A stretch of 64,000 bases of DNA, taken from positions 5,022,001 through 5,086,000 of the forward strand of contig CM070579.1 of assembly GCA_036346355.1 (NCBI GenBank), written 5' to 3'. Origin of the DNA: Rhipidocladum racemiflorum (Eukaryota; Streptophyta; Magnoliopsida; Poales; Poaceae). Both the position numbers and the translations under genes were made by a program. Under the pieces are notes generated by a model. That model ran no database searches and was not told the DNA's origin. It worked only from the letters and a program-made list of their open reading frames with translations. Below are positions 11,034 through 22,445 of the stretch, in pieces (position 1 is the first letter of the stretch; each line of letters opens with the position of its first letter).

Positions 11034-11328
11034 TGTATAACAGTAGACACAGCCGCTGTCTATATAGTTGTCTGTGTCATCTAAATACAAAACAAAAAAC
11101 AGTCTCTACAATAGATGGTATCTTAAGGTTATCTGTATGAGATTTTATAATATTTTAATTATAGCATAAGAAAGTGTTTACGATAAACAAGTAATAGTAT
11201 TTTATAGTGTCTATATTATTATCTTAAAAAAGCAGTTATACTCTTTCTACATCTTCTCTTTTTTATATTAGCAATAAATTATTCGGGGAGAGAGAGAGAG
11301 AGAGCTGAGTTCGCTGTGCCAATTAACC

Positions 11329-12240
11329 CAGGGTTCGAAATTTCGAACAAAAATCGAGAATTTCGAGCGGTTTTCGAGATTTCGAGCCCTACCAAAATAT
11401 AAAATTGATCGGTGAACCGAGCAAATTCAAATTTAAATTAAAAAAATTTCAATAATTTGAAAAAATTTAACCAAAAACTCTCTAAAATAAGTATTAATAG
11501 TTTTGTAACCTCTAGGTTGAAAATTGGTTGAAAAAATAAAAATTTTAGACGTTTTTGCGCTATAACCGATTTTACAACATTGAAAAATAAAAAAATAGTA
11601 CTAGGATCCGGAATTTTATACTATATTGTACCAACAGTGAGAAACGATTAGTCCATAGACATATCAAAGTTGGCATGAATATAAGACGGAGTTGCTAACT
11701 ACTCGCGGATTAGTGCTCATGTCCACAAAGTGCAACAATAGAAGAATGACAAAGCTATGCCAAGTGTGAACATTCATTTTTGGTGAGAAATATTAATTTG
11801 AAATGTAATATGCCATGGTATTGAAATGTGGATTTGTTTAATTGAGTTGTGAACGGTGTTGAAATGAAATGTTATTGTTGTTGCAACTTGAGATTGTCTA
11901 GAATGTAGCAAAGGTCATGCCAATATTTTTTATATTCTTCCATATTGTGCTATTATAATCTTCCACAATTTTTATAATTTTTCACATTTTTTCTTGCATT
12001 TTTCTTTATTTTTCATTCGGTCCATAATTTTCCATCCAATCGGTCGGATTTCGAGAATATCGACCGAATTTCGAGGATTTCGAGCGAATTTCGAGAATTT
12101 TTAAATTTTTTACAGTTAATTTTGACTGGCTGTTTGATTTTCAAGCCGTTTAATTTTTACCAAATTTTGATCGGTTTTCACGAAATTTCGCTATCGGCAG
12201 GAGAGCGAAATTCTAGTGCAAAACGAAATTGTGAACCTTA
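11329..12240. mobile_element. hAT-like element, CAGGGTTC family, copy 2, in the MAPKKK promoter
   Basis: The left end is CAGGGTTCGAAATTTCG (11329) and the right end CGAAATTGTGAACCTTA (12240). They are flanked by AATTAACC (11321-11328) and AACTAACC (12241-12248), a 7/8 match to an 8-bp duplication. The 912-bp interior is AT-rich with repeated TTTCGAG.ATTTCGA words near both ends. A (GA)n run at 11287-11304 lies just outside the left end. The right end is 40 bp from the TATA box of the downstream kinase gene. Confidence 0.75.
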
Positions 12241-12280
12241 AACTAACCCGTCCCCGTCGCCTGACTCACCCCTAGCCCAG

Positions 12281-12288
12281 TATAAAGC
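12281..12288 (+). promoter_or_regulatory. TATA box of the Raf-like kinase gene
   Basis: TATAAAGC follows a GC-rich TAGCCCAG context and lies 287 bp before the start codon, giving a predicted leader of about 255 nt. It is the first good TATA box upstream of the ATG and lies just outside the hAT-like insertion. Confidence 0.6.
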
Positions 12289-12567
12289 CGCGCCGCTTCC
12301 GTTAACCCAACGCACGCACGGAGCAGAACCGCGCGGATCAGACGCGACACGAAACGAAGGAGGAACTTGAAATTGGGAGCTTATCCCCCACCGCCGATTC
12401 TTTCGTGCCGCCACCACCGCCGCTGGGGCGGTTGACCGGAGGCTGGGAGGGAACCCAACCCCCACGGCGAAAGCCCGCGCCCGCTTCCGCATCCGTCGTC
12501 CTCGGCTGGTTCTGTTTCCCTACCCCGTTCTCGCGATCGCGCGCGGAGGTCGGGCGAGCCCTAGGCG

Positions 12568-15500
12568 ATGGCGAACAGGAGCGGCGGAGTGGTGGGGGGA
12601 GTGGGGGACCCGAGCAGCCCGAGCGCGCGGGTGACGGGGGAGGAGGAGGCGGGGGGAGGGAAGGTGAAGCTGCTGTGCAGCTTCGGCGGCCGGATCGCGC
12701 CGAGGCAGGGGGGCGGGGCTCTGCGGTACGTGGGCGGGCAGATGCGGCTTATCTCTGTGCCGCGGACCGCGTCGTTCGGGGAGCTCATGCGGAAGGTCGA
12801 GGCGGTGGACGAGGGCGCAGCCCGGTGCGGCGGGGTGCTCGTGAAGTACCAGCTCCCCGGGGAGGACCTCGACTCGCTCATCTCCGTGTCGTGCGCGGAG
12901 GATTACGAGAATATGATGGAGGAGTATGAGAAGCTGGCCGCCGCCGCCATCGATGGCTCCGCCAAGCTCCGCGTGTTCCTGTTCCCGGCCTCGGGGAGCG
13001 AGGCGGCGGCGTCCGGCTCCAGCTCGCACCTCGCCGCCTCCGTAGACGAGTCGGGGCAGCGGTACGTCGACGCCATCAACTGCGTCTCCGCGGAGGCCGT
13101 TGCGGCCATGCGCAGGAAGGGGAGCGTCGCCAGCGCTGGGTCGTCGGCGTACAACTCCGAGTCCTCGGAGTACTGCGGCGTCGTAGAAGGTATGTCGCCG
13201 CAGGCTGTACCGTCGTCTCCTTCTGTTCCACCTGAATATTTGTATTCCGCTGGGAGCCAGTACCATAATGCTTTTCCGGAGTCGTTGGGATTCAGTGCTG
13301 TCACAGCGTCAGCTCCGGCGATGGGCATCCCGGCGCAACATCCCATTTCGGTTAGGACAGAGTCACCGTCACTGCAGCCGCATCAAGTTGCGTCTTATGC
13401 TCCATCGCATCAGCCGCCTCAAGCTGCAGCTTATGCGCCGCATCAACAGCCACAAGTTGCCTCTTATGTGCCGCAACAGCAACAGCCTCAAGTTGCTTCT
13501 TACATGCCGCAGATGCAGCAATCGTATATGGAGCCACAGCAAGTCCAATACATCAATGCGCAGCAATTTGGTCTGCATGGCGTACCCCAATCTGTCAATT
13601 TGGTGCCTGTGCAAATGAGCCAGTATGTACCTAGCATTCCGGCGACGAACGCCATGTCGACATCTGCTGCTCAAGCCGGTACCTTGAAGCCTGTTTCTGC
13701 AGGTACAGAACCTGTTTTGGAGAACATTCATTTCACAAGGCCAGTGCAAACTCCAGTTGATCAGAATTCCAGGGTGCTGCAGCCACTGTCACAGCTTCCT
13801 CCTTTGCCTCCTATGCATTTGCAGACAAGTGATGCACCAAGATATGGCGTCCAGCCGGTTGTGACAAGCACAATAAACACACCAGTGGTGACTAGCTCGG
13901 GGACAATTCCCGTGGTGATAAGCTCGGCGACTGTGCCGTCAGTGAGGTACGATGATTGTACGATGTGCCAGAGAGCACTGCCTCACGCACATTCGGATAA
14001 AATGATCCAGGAGCAGGGCAATCCTCGTGCAGTGAACAATCCTGATGCTGCTCCAGTATTTTACAGCCTCCATCAAGAGAATGCAGCCAAACAACATAGT
14101 CCAGGTGCAAGTGCAGGAATTCCTGCTAATTACTTAGCGGAACCAAGAATGGAGAGCACACCAGGGATGGCGCAATTTGAGCCAAAACTTTCCGCCAGAA
14201 AACCTGTAGTTCAGGCAACGCCATCTCCAGACGCAGGTGTGTTGGTTCAACCCACCATGGTTAATTTACCAGTTTCTAGTCCACCTGCTTCAAATGGAGT
14301 ATCCGTGGGGCATCCTCCACAGTCTCTTGTTGATGATCCTTTCAAGTACCAACAGCAGCAACAGCACTCTTATAGTATGCGGCCATCACAAGTACCAGTG
14401 AATGGAGTTGGTAGCAGTCCACAAGGGATCGATGCTAGTGCATTTAAGAATTCAAATCATCTGGTAGCAGAACCGCTTAGAGAATATGCCCATGATCTTC
14501 CTCATGATTATGTCAGAGCTATCGACGCCCGGATGCAAGGAGTTCATTTAGATCCTATTGCCCCTCCAGAATCTAGTGCGCAAGGAAAGTCGGCTATTCC
14601 TCATGGTGCTATTGGTGATGAGAAAATTGAGAAGCCACCTGTGAATATAGACAGTGGTTCCATCTACAGATCTCAAGCCGGAGGGTATCACATGGGCATT
14701 ACAAATGCCTTTTCTGCTCCTGCTTTGATCCCAGAGGACAATCTTGTGATACATACTGAACAACCACCTTCCTCTTTTGATGTTGGCATGCAGAATGTTC
14801 ATCCCAACAGAAGCCAGCAGCCAAATATGTTACTCAATATGCCTGTGTTGTTAAACAACCGTGGTGTACCCATCGAACCACCTATTTCCAATGAAAGGTT
14901 TCGTGTGAGACCTGCCTACTCTGGTGTTCCAGTTCCTGCTGGGTCTCCTCCACTCCATCCTGGGGAAATGCTGAATCACTTCGTTTCTGCTCCCCCTAAT
15001 GTCACCAGTCAAATTCCATTTCAGGCTACTGCTGGTATTGATCGTGTGGAAGTCACACGGGAACCAGCTTACACAGAGTCTCTTTTCTCAAACCAGGATC
15101 CTTGGAAAGCAGTGGGAAATGCTTCTTTAGTGCCCGCAAGACCGAACAAGTTGGCTAAGAAACCTGTTGTTTCTGGAGATCCATATGTGGAGAACAATGT
15201 TCCTGCCACCAACAGTTCAAATGCTGCCACACTCTTAGAAGAAGGAGATCTTTCACACATTCAAGACCGTAGTTTTAAGGATATCTACCCAGAACCTGCT
15301 CAAATGAACAAAGGTTGGTATACTCTCATCGTATATAACTGGTCTATAGTAGTAGATGGATTATTAGATCTTTCAAAACCAAAATGGACTAAATATTAGT
15401 GCTTCCTCTTCTTCTGAAAGGATTTGGAGATGAAAGTATTAAACGACAATTACAAGCTGTTGCTGAAGGTGTGGCAGCATCTGTTCTTCAGTCACCTGTT

Positions 15501-18131
15501 TCTGAAATACCAGCTCTATCCTCCGGGGATCACATAGATTCAAATGGAGCTGTAGTTGATCCAAAAACTGAGGTGGACAGCGTTTCTTCCTTCCCTGATA
15601 TAACTTTGTGTGCTTTGATCGGTTGTAATTTTTATATATTTTTTGGGTTCAGGATGTGCCAAACAATCAGTTAGACAAAACAAGCCAAGGAGTTCAAGTT
15701 TCAGATGACATTGATAACCTTCAGGTTGATTTTTATGTACACTTTCCATTTGCTGTTTCAAACACACCATCCTTATTTCCCCCCTTGATAATTCCAGGTA
15801 ATAAATAACAGTGATCTTGAAGAATTGCGTGAACTGGGTTCTGGAACCTTCGGTACTGTTTACCATGGAAAATGGAGAGGTTCCGATGTTGCTATAAAGA
15901 GGATCAGCGATCGATGCTTTGCTGGGAAGGCATCTGAAGAACAGCGCATGGTCTACATTTAACTTACTGACTTTTTTTTTCCTTTTTACCTTCAATTCAT
16001 CGTCTCCTAACTTTTCTTTTGTCAGTAGAGAACTGATTTCTGGAATGAAGCTTGCAAGCTTGCATCCTTGCACCATCCAAATGTTGTAGCCTTTTATGGT
16101 GTTGTTCTGGATGGACCAGATGGATCTGTAGCAACTGTAACTGAGTACATGGCTAATGGTTCGCTTCGACAAGCATTGCAAAGACATGACAGGTATATTA
16201 TCTGGGCAACATATCCAGTGCAATTAAAGTTTTCGTGCAACTCTACTTAAAAAAGTTTCAAAAAATTCTGAAAAAAAAATCATGGATGTACATCTCAACT
16301 TACCCTATCTACGTATAAAATTTCATGATCAAATTCGTCCTATGCTAAAAGTTACAAAAAAGACAAATTTTGGGGTGCATTTGAACTATTCAAGTTTGTC
16401 AGAAATTTGTTTTTTTTGTAACTTCTAGCATAGGATGAATTTGATTATGAAATTTTATACGTAGATGGGGTAAGTTGAGATGTACATCCATGATTTTTTT
16501 CAGAATTTTTTGAAATTTTTTTTAGTAGGGTTGCACAGTGGTTGCACGAAAACTTTAATTGCACTGGATATGTTGCCTATTATCTGTTCACTGCAAAACC
16601 ATGATGCATTGATGCTTTTCATATGGTGACACTATTAATGCCAGTTTCTTCTGTCAGCAGGATATTTGATCGACATAGGCGTCTACTAATTGCAATGGAT
16701 GTTGCATTCGGTATGGAATATTTGCATGGCAAGAATATTGTACACTTTGACTTGAAGAGTGATAATCTGCTCGTCAACCTAAGAGATCCTCAGCGCCCTA
16801 TATGTAAGGTAAGTGTCTTTGTATCCCCGTTTTCTGCATATTTTGCAAATGCGGAAAACTAAATCAGACAATCCTTATGACTGTGTTATGCAAGTGATTC
16901 CGGTGTCACAACCATAATGTTTGTACTCTATACATACACAACCTTGAAAAGTGAAAGTTCAGCTTTATGTGTTGGGCTGCTCCTCAATGGAAGTTGTGCT
17001 GGTGTATATAGTATGGTTATGATACCTTTGTGATAATTTGCTAAAACACATATTGATTTCTTTTTTGTCATCAAGGCAGTAAGTAGCTAACCAAGACTGA
17101 TTTTGTTTTCACCTGTGTTAATTAAAGGAGTGCCACACTCCCACCCATACATACATAGGTTTTACTTCTGTAGAAAACACAATGATATGTTTTTCAATTA
17201 AAGGGACCAGGGTTTGCCCTCCTCAACAGAAAAGCATGTGGTTGTGTTTTCGAGCAACAATGTTTCGCCGAGGCCCAATAGGCAAGAATCCTTGGGTGAC
17301 TTGGATGTCCAACTGATTTATTAGTTCCTGTGTCAGAAACATGGTTGTACTCCTTGAAGGTCCATATCAAAGATATCTTGAGGTTCTATACCAAGTATTT
17401 AATTCTTCAGAGAAATAAGGACTGTTGATTACACATTTGACTGTTGGGCATCTCTGATTTAGCACCTGCTTTCTATGCAGACTGCAGACGTGATGACCTT
17501 CAATTTTGTAGTAACTGCCTTACTTTTGTAGGTCGGTGATTTGGGCTTATCAAAGGTTAAATGCCAAACACTAATCTCTGGTGGAGTGCGAGGAACACTT
17601 CCTTGGATGGCCCCTGAGCTGTTAAATGGCAGCAGCGGCCTTGTTTCTGAAAAGGTTTCCTCTGTTCCATCCTTCACCCCAATGTCCACAACCCCTTTCC
17701 CTGATCCGCCCCTGGACACGCGCGCGCCATTTCCTGAGTCACCTTCATATGCTTTGCCTGTAGGTCGATGTTTTCTCATTTGGAATTGTCATGTGGGAGC
17801 TGCTTACTGGTGAAGAGCCTTATGCTGACTTGCATTATGGTGCCATTATAGGTATGCTTGCAACCTCGACTGTAATTCACAGTGCACTAACCTCCCTGTT
17901 TGAATTCAATGCCATTCTTGTTCCTGAACAACTTTTCGCCGACTACAATCAGGCGGGATTGTGAGCAACACACTGCGACCCCTAGTGCCTGAGGCGTGCG
18001 ATCCTCAGTGGAGGTCATTGATGGAGCAGTGCTGGTCGCCTGAACCGTCAGAAAGGCCAGGCTTCACGGAGATCGTCAAAAGGCTACGGGCCATGGCGGT
18101 TTCGCCCACCAAGGCGCAACCGCAGAAGTAG
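12568..18131 (+). CDS. PB1-domain Raf-like MAPKKK (group B type protein kinase)
   Basis: Nine exons: 12568-15313, 15421-about 15572, 15653-15724, 15798-15950, 16029-16192, 16661-16808, 17532-17654, 17764-17851 and 17953-18131. With the exon 2 end used here the product is about 1274 residues. All phases are consistent; the exon 2 end is the least certain site (15572 or 15581). Residues about 32-140 are a PB1 domain with an acidic OPCA-like stretch (PGEDLDSLISVSCAEDYENM). A long Gln/Pro/Ser-rich linker follows, with PQVASY repeats near residues 270-320. The C-terminal kinase shows GSGTFG (P-loop), VAIKR (catalytic Lys), HFDLKSDN (non-RD loop), GDLGLS (DLG in place of DFG), WMAPELL and FSFGIVMWELL. 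The DLG motif is usual for this plant Raf-like group, whose members act as cytosolic Ser/Thr kinases in stress and hormone signalling. The gene looks intact. Confidence 0.93.
16205..16577. mobile_element. Mutator-like MITE with near-complete hairpin, in kinase intron 5
   Basis: A 373-bp element whose two halves are inverted copies of one another. The ends read GGCAACATATCCAGTGCAAT and its complement, and the arms stay similar almost to the centre (around 16375). It is flanked by a perfect 9-bp duplication TATTATCTG (16196-16204 and 16578-16586). A 9-bp duplication with long terminal inverted repeats is the signature of MULE-type elements. The insertion begins 12 bp after the 5' splice site of intron 5 of the Raf-like kinase. 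Confidence 0.9.
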
Positions 18132-18452
18132 CTCGTATGCAGCTCTCCCTCATCCTCATGCTCTCTGTTCGGCGACCTGCCTCCTCTGCAACCTGGGGCC
18201 TGGGGGGTGTCATGGCTGGCTTTGTACGTGAATAAGGTAAAGATAAAGAAGAAAATGGCGATGCTTATCCAGTTGGTGGACGCTTGATGCCTTGATACTT
18301 GCAATTTGTATGTGAGCATGTACATGGGGTGTTATGGACTTGTGGCAGCGGCTGTGTGTGATTACTGTGCAGATACCTGGGGAAAAAAAAGGTGGAGTTT
18401 GCGCCTGCACTCTCTTTCTAAACTCGTATACCTCAGGTTTTTGGTTTGATGT
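18132..18452 (+). other. 3' untranslated and downstream region of the kinase gene
   Basis: No ORF of interest. The sequence after the TAG stop is moderately GC-rich and becomes AT-rich near 18230. AATAAGGTAAAGATAAAG around 18231 could serve as a plant poly(A) signal region. Confidence 0.4.
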
Positions 18453-18660
18453 AAGAGTGTATAGGTATCATCGGGATATTTTTGTCTTAGTTAACATCTA
18501 AATTTTGGATCGTTAGATACCTCACTCGGATATCACCGGATCGTTAGATCAAATCATAGAATCGGATGTAATCGATACTCTCGAATCTCAACAATGATTC
18601 AATGGTTCTAGATTTGGATGATTTTAGAGAAAAAAAAATATCCCTATAATGTTTATCAAA
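18453..18660. mobile_element. MITE, GTATAGGTATCATC family, copy 1
   Basis: The left end is GTATAGGTATCATCGGGATA and the right end is ATATCCCTATAATGTTTATC, an imperfect inverted pair. The same termini occur at 39472-39655 (as ..CATCCGGATGATACCTATAC), and a single end occurs near 53147. The target duplication is unclear. Confidence 0.5.
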
Positions 18661-19773
18661 TCTCTTGATGTAATCTTAAAGCGCCGGTGGGACCATACCA
18701 TGCATTCGGTCTGGTTCCCTTTTGAGTGGGATAGAACGTGTTCAAGCTCCAAAGCGAGGTAATGACGTGTCACAGCTCAAGTGGAACAGCGAAAATAAAC
18801 TACGAGTTGATCTACGGCGACGTCACTGACAACTGGTACCATAGAATATATGCTTAGTCTGGTACAGCGAGACATGGTCCTAATATAGAACGTCTCAGAT
18901 ATGAATGAATATTATGAAGAGCGTGACGGAGAGCGTGACGGAGAGCCGGAGACTAGTCACACTAGCTGCCAAACGACCGGCGTTTTCTAATCCACCGAAA
19001 TTTCGTAAGGATGTTTTGAGGAAATAAAATATTTCCTTCAATACTCTCTCTCTCTCTCTCTCTCCTAGATTTCAGGTCCATTCGGGAAAAAAAAATCCAC
19101 ATGATTTTTAAAGGAAATTCAATTTCCGTAATACTTGAAAAATAATTCATGTTTACCAAACGCCTAATCCCAATGCAAAAATCTTCCTAGCATGCTTCCA
19201 CAATCCACTTCCAGCTGACCCAACACGGTGCATCTTTTTCCCCGATAACCCGACAAGCGGCACTAGTCATGGCCTACCGATAAAGAAAAGAAAAATTATG
19301 GTCTGCCAAATCGAAGTCAACACTTTTATAGTCATTTGATATTGTTAATAGTATCTTTCCCACCGCAAAAGCATCAATAGACGACACGTGTCACCTGTCG
19401 TGTTCCCATACCGCTGAAAGAGGTACCGTGCTACAAGTGCTCACTTACTGAGCTATGAGACCTTAGTAGCATGGTGGCTCGTTGAGCTATGGTAGCTCGG
19501 TATCTCCTTCTGTGGTATGTGAACGTTTTCACGGTAGGAAGTGGGGTGTTTTTGTAATTCCCTTTGGAAATGAGTCAAATTTAAGAAAAAAAAATATTGG
19601 TTTGAGCTAGAAAAGGATGATTTCCGAAATCACGACTACACGATACGCCGCCACACACTGCAAAAATGCGATCCTCCTCACTGAACTCTTAAAACACGCC
19701 CCTAACCCCATATAAATCAAGGAATAAAATAGAAAAATAACGTGAGCTACGTTAACAAAATTTTCTGATAGTT
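18661..19773. other. intergenic, no gene seen
   Basis: It holds a (CT)n microsatellite at about 19043-19065. It also has a CGACACGTGTCACCTGTCGTG motif near 19382 that resembles GTGACACGTATCACCTGTCG near 59135, so part of this is an old repeat. Confidence 0.5.
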
Positions 19774-20140
19774 CCAACAAGAGGTGCTGGCGGCGTAGAC
19801 CTCGATGAGAGACTTGTCGACAGTGAGCTTGTTGAGGGTGAGGGTGCCGGTCCTGTCGCTGCAGAGCACGTCCATGCCGGCCATCTCATCGATGGCGGTC
19901 ATGCCCTTGGTGATGGCGCCCAGCTGCGACAGGCGGTGGTGGGAGCCGATGGCCATGGTGACCTAGAGCACGGTGGACATGGCGATCGGGATGCCGCCGA
20001 TGAGCAGCACGAGGTTGTCGATGCCGTCGCGGTACGCGCGGGGTGCTGGATCGGGTACATGACGAGGATCTCGACCAGCACGCCGGCGGCGATGGAGATG
20101 ATGCAGAAGTTGCCGATGGCCGTGAGCACCTGTTGGTGCT
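19774..20140 (-). pseudogene. plasma-membrane H+-ATPase exon fragment
   Basis: On the minus strand this encodes a piece of a P3A proton pump. It runs from the transmembrane region (ILVMYPIQHP, then GIDNLVLLIGGIPIAMSTVL) through SQLGAITKGMTAIDEMAGMDVL to the phosphorylation site and TLNKLTVD. It is disabled. The phosphorylation motif reads CSDRTGTLT, with Arg where all P-type ATPases have Lys (DKTGT). A frameshift lies after the PIQHPA segment, and an in-frame TAG (19965-19963) follows STVL. No flanking pump exons are visible, so it is a captured or relic fragment of a roughly 950-residue protein. Confidence 0.88.
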
Positions 20141-21272
20141 GTCCATCCAAAGAATGCATTTAGCCGGAGAACAATGCGACAGCGGACAGGAGAGTGATTG
20201 TAATATCGGCACAGATCAGGATTCTGCCATTCAGACTTGCCATTGTGCATGCTTGAGCACTCCCTCCACAGAAACAACGGCAGCCTATTTGTCAAATCGG
20301 CGGAAATTGTGGACAATAAAACAACCTCTCCGCCGCGGAGCAGAAACAACATATATAGCCACTTAAGTCACAGCAAATTATAATCCGCTAATTCAAGAAG
20401 ATGTAGCATAATCGTAAGCGCATCTAGTTCTCTCATCGAAAGTCTACAAATATTTCAACAACAAAGGGTTCACAGCAATTGGAATATCCTATATTAAACT
20501 AATTCACGAGTCAAGGCAAAGCATAGCTTCAATAGCTTTACCTGAATTGCAGCACATATTGGGTGTCTGTCAATAAATCTAAAACTCTTTTGAGTAAAAC
20601 CCACAAATAATCAATGTCCCTAAGACCTTTCTGCATATCCAATCTTGATACACTAATTTCTTGAGATGTTTTCTGTCACAACAGCATGTTCATGTCAAAA
20701 ACCTCCAGTACCAATACCTCCAGAAATGCCCTATTCCCAGTCACGACTCACAAGCAAGTCCACAAATCATAACAACATCCTTAGCACGCCTGAACTAGCA
20801 GCACTTAACAAACTTCATAAACATAATCTAAAGAATACACAATATACCAATATCAAACAATATTGTCCATGATATATGTCCAAGCACAAGGATCATTGCT
20901 CTGATCAAGGCCCCGTATATTGTACCTGGAAGAGGTAGAAGTATTGGCAGACTCTATTACAAGAAGCTCTACAGTACGTACGTACGCTGTTTAAACCTGG
21001 TTTAAACAGGTTAAGAAAAACCGGACAACATGCTTGTGTGCCGTCCTTCCGGCATGGCTGACCTAACCGTGTGTACAACTAGTGTGTACAGCTTCCACTT
21101 TAAATGGGTTGGGAAAAACCGGTGTGTACAACCCTACCAGTATGATAGCTCCTTGGATAACCCACGCACAGTAAAGAACTGATGTTACTAACGTCCATAT
21201 AGGATTGTTACAGGTAGCTTCCTAGTTAACCACTAGCTAGGGCAAAAAAGAACTCCAATTTGTGCGGAATAG
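20141..21272. other. intergenic, no gene seen
   Basis: AT-rich and non-coding. 20985-21030 has a small palindrome-rich stretch (GTTTAAACCTGGTTTAAAC). Two GTGTGTACAA.TAGTGTGTACA-like words lie at 21071-21125. Confidence 0.5.
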
Positions 21273-21485
21273 GGCACGTTTGTTTTTGCTTTGTATTCTC
21301 TAAAAGCTGATTCTGGATTCTGGTTATAGAGAAACTGATTCTCCAAAAACTGGAATCCAAAAGCACATAAGTGGATTGTGGATTCTAGTGTATATGATGG
21401 GTTGGATTGTGGTAATCGGATTGTTTGTTTTTTATTCAGCTTTTGGGATCGGCATACAAAATCAAAAGCAAAAACAAACAGACCC
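21273..21485. mobile_element. MITE with GTTTGTTTTTGC termini
   Basis: The left end AGGGCACGTTTGTTTTTGCT and the right end AGCAAAAACAAACAGACCCT form an inverted pair about 215 bp apart. The interior is rich in GATTCTGGATTC-like words. The target duplication is not clear, so the superfamily is left open. Confidence 0.6.
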
Positions 21486-21958
21486 TAAATATGCATCTAG
21501 GGAATCAGGGATTACACATGCCTACAACAGATCATTACAAAACCAAGTGTCTATAGTCTATACAAAGCTACAGCAGGTCAACCCCCTATCAAACAATCAG
21601 TAAACCATCTGAGATCCTAACCTATTCACAATCAAAACATTATAGTAGAAATGGATTCAGATAGCTGGCCAATAATAAAATACGGCTAATAAAGGGAGAT
21701 AAACTGATCAAGACACTGTCACCCAGGTAAAATTCAGAACTTAAGCAGGATATAAAAGTGGTTCTTTAATCGGCAAAATATAATGATATTCTCAGTACGC
21801 TACCAGCACAACTAAGGATCTCTTCAACACAAGCAAAATCTTAAAAAGAGAATTCCTGGAATCACTTGTTAGCTTGCGGTAACATCGAAACATCACGCAA
21901 CTCATAAACCCTAGATTCTTCTCCAAGCAGCGGCATCCGTTACCTCTCCCTCCCCCGC

Positions 21959-22352
21959 TCAGAACCCGAGCTTGGTGCGGCGCCAGTGCCTCCGCTTCGC
22001 GTTGTACCTGAGACGGCAACGGACAAGCAAGAAGCAATCAGGGACCGAAACACGAAACGCCTCCCTCCAGGGTCCAGAGATGCTTAGGAACTAACCAAGA
22101 TCATGGCACGTACCTGATGGTGTTGTCGGTGCGCATGCGGATCCAGTAGGGGATGGGGCGGTTCTGCCGCATCTTCTTGGCCAGCTTCTTCTTGATCCGG
22201 AAGGTCTTGTGCGACGGCTGCACGAGACGAAACGCAACGGAACCACCAAATCAGAGGAACGCCACCACCAGCGCGGGAATTTCAGGTGCCCAACCAGAGA
22301 AATCGAATCCGAGAAGAGATGCGAGGAGCAGACGAACGGAGATGCGTACCAT
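21959..22352 (-). CDS. RPL39: 60S ribosomal protein eL39
   Basis: A 51-residue ribosomal protein of the large subunit, which lines the peptide exit tunnel in eukaryotic ribosomes. The three minus-strand exons are 22352-22350 (the ATG alone), 22217-22114 and 22007-21959. Splice sites are ATG|GTACGC..TGCAG|CC and ATCAG|GTACGT..CTCAG|GTAC. The product has the family signatures PSHKTFRIKKKLAKK, NRPIPYWIRMRT and RRHWRRTKLGF with no extra or missing residues. It is intact and is missed by ORF scans because the largest exon has only 104 nt. Confidence 0.96.
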
Positions 22353-22384
22353 GGTGGCTGCGGAGACGGAGGAGGACGGCGGCG

Positions 22385-22445
22385 CAAGGAAACCCTTGGA
22401 TCAGAAGAAAGCGCAAAATGCTGGGCCGCGAGGGTTTATATGGAG
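22385..22445 (-). promoter_or_regulatory. eL39 core promoter: TATA-like box, telo-box-like and GGCCCA sites
   Basis: On the minus strand, CCATATAAACCCTCG (about 22443-22429) combines a TATA-like box with AAACCCT (telo-box-like). GGCCCAG follows at about 22427-22421. Telo boxes and GGCCCA (site II) motifs are known in plant ribosomal protein promoters. A pyrimidine-rich leader runs from there to the ATG. Confidence 0.55.

Noticed and set aside
11287..11304. (GA)n run as a GAGA regulatory element
   Set aside because: It is a short simple repeat upstream of the hAT insertion, with nothing else to suggest function.
15314..15399. Kinase ending at the stop at 15399, giving a PB1-only protein
   Set aside because: That stop lies in intron 1, between a GTTGGT donor and a CTGAAAG acceptor; the kinase domain follows in phase. 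An intron-retained isoform remains possible but is not supported.
15399..15674. A separate short gene after the first MAPKKK exon
   Set aside because: It is exon 2 plus intron sequence of the kinase; phases and splice sites join it to both neighbours.
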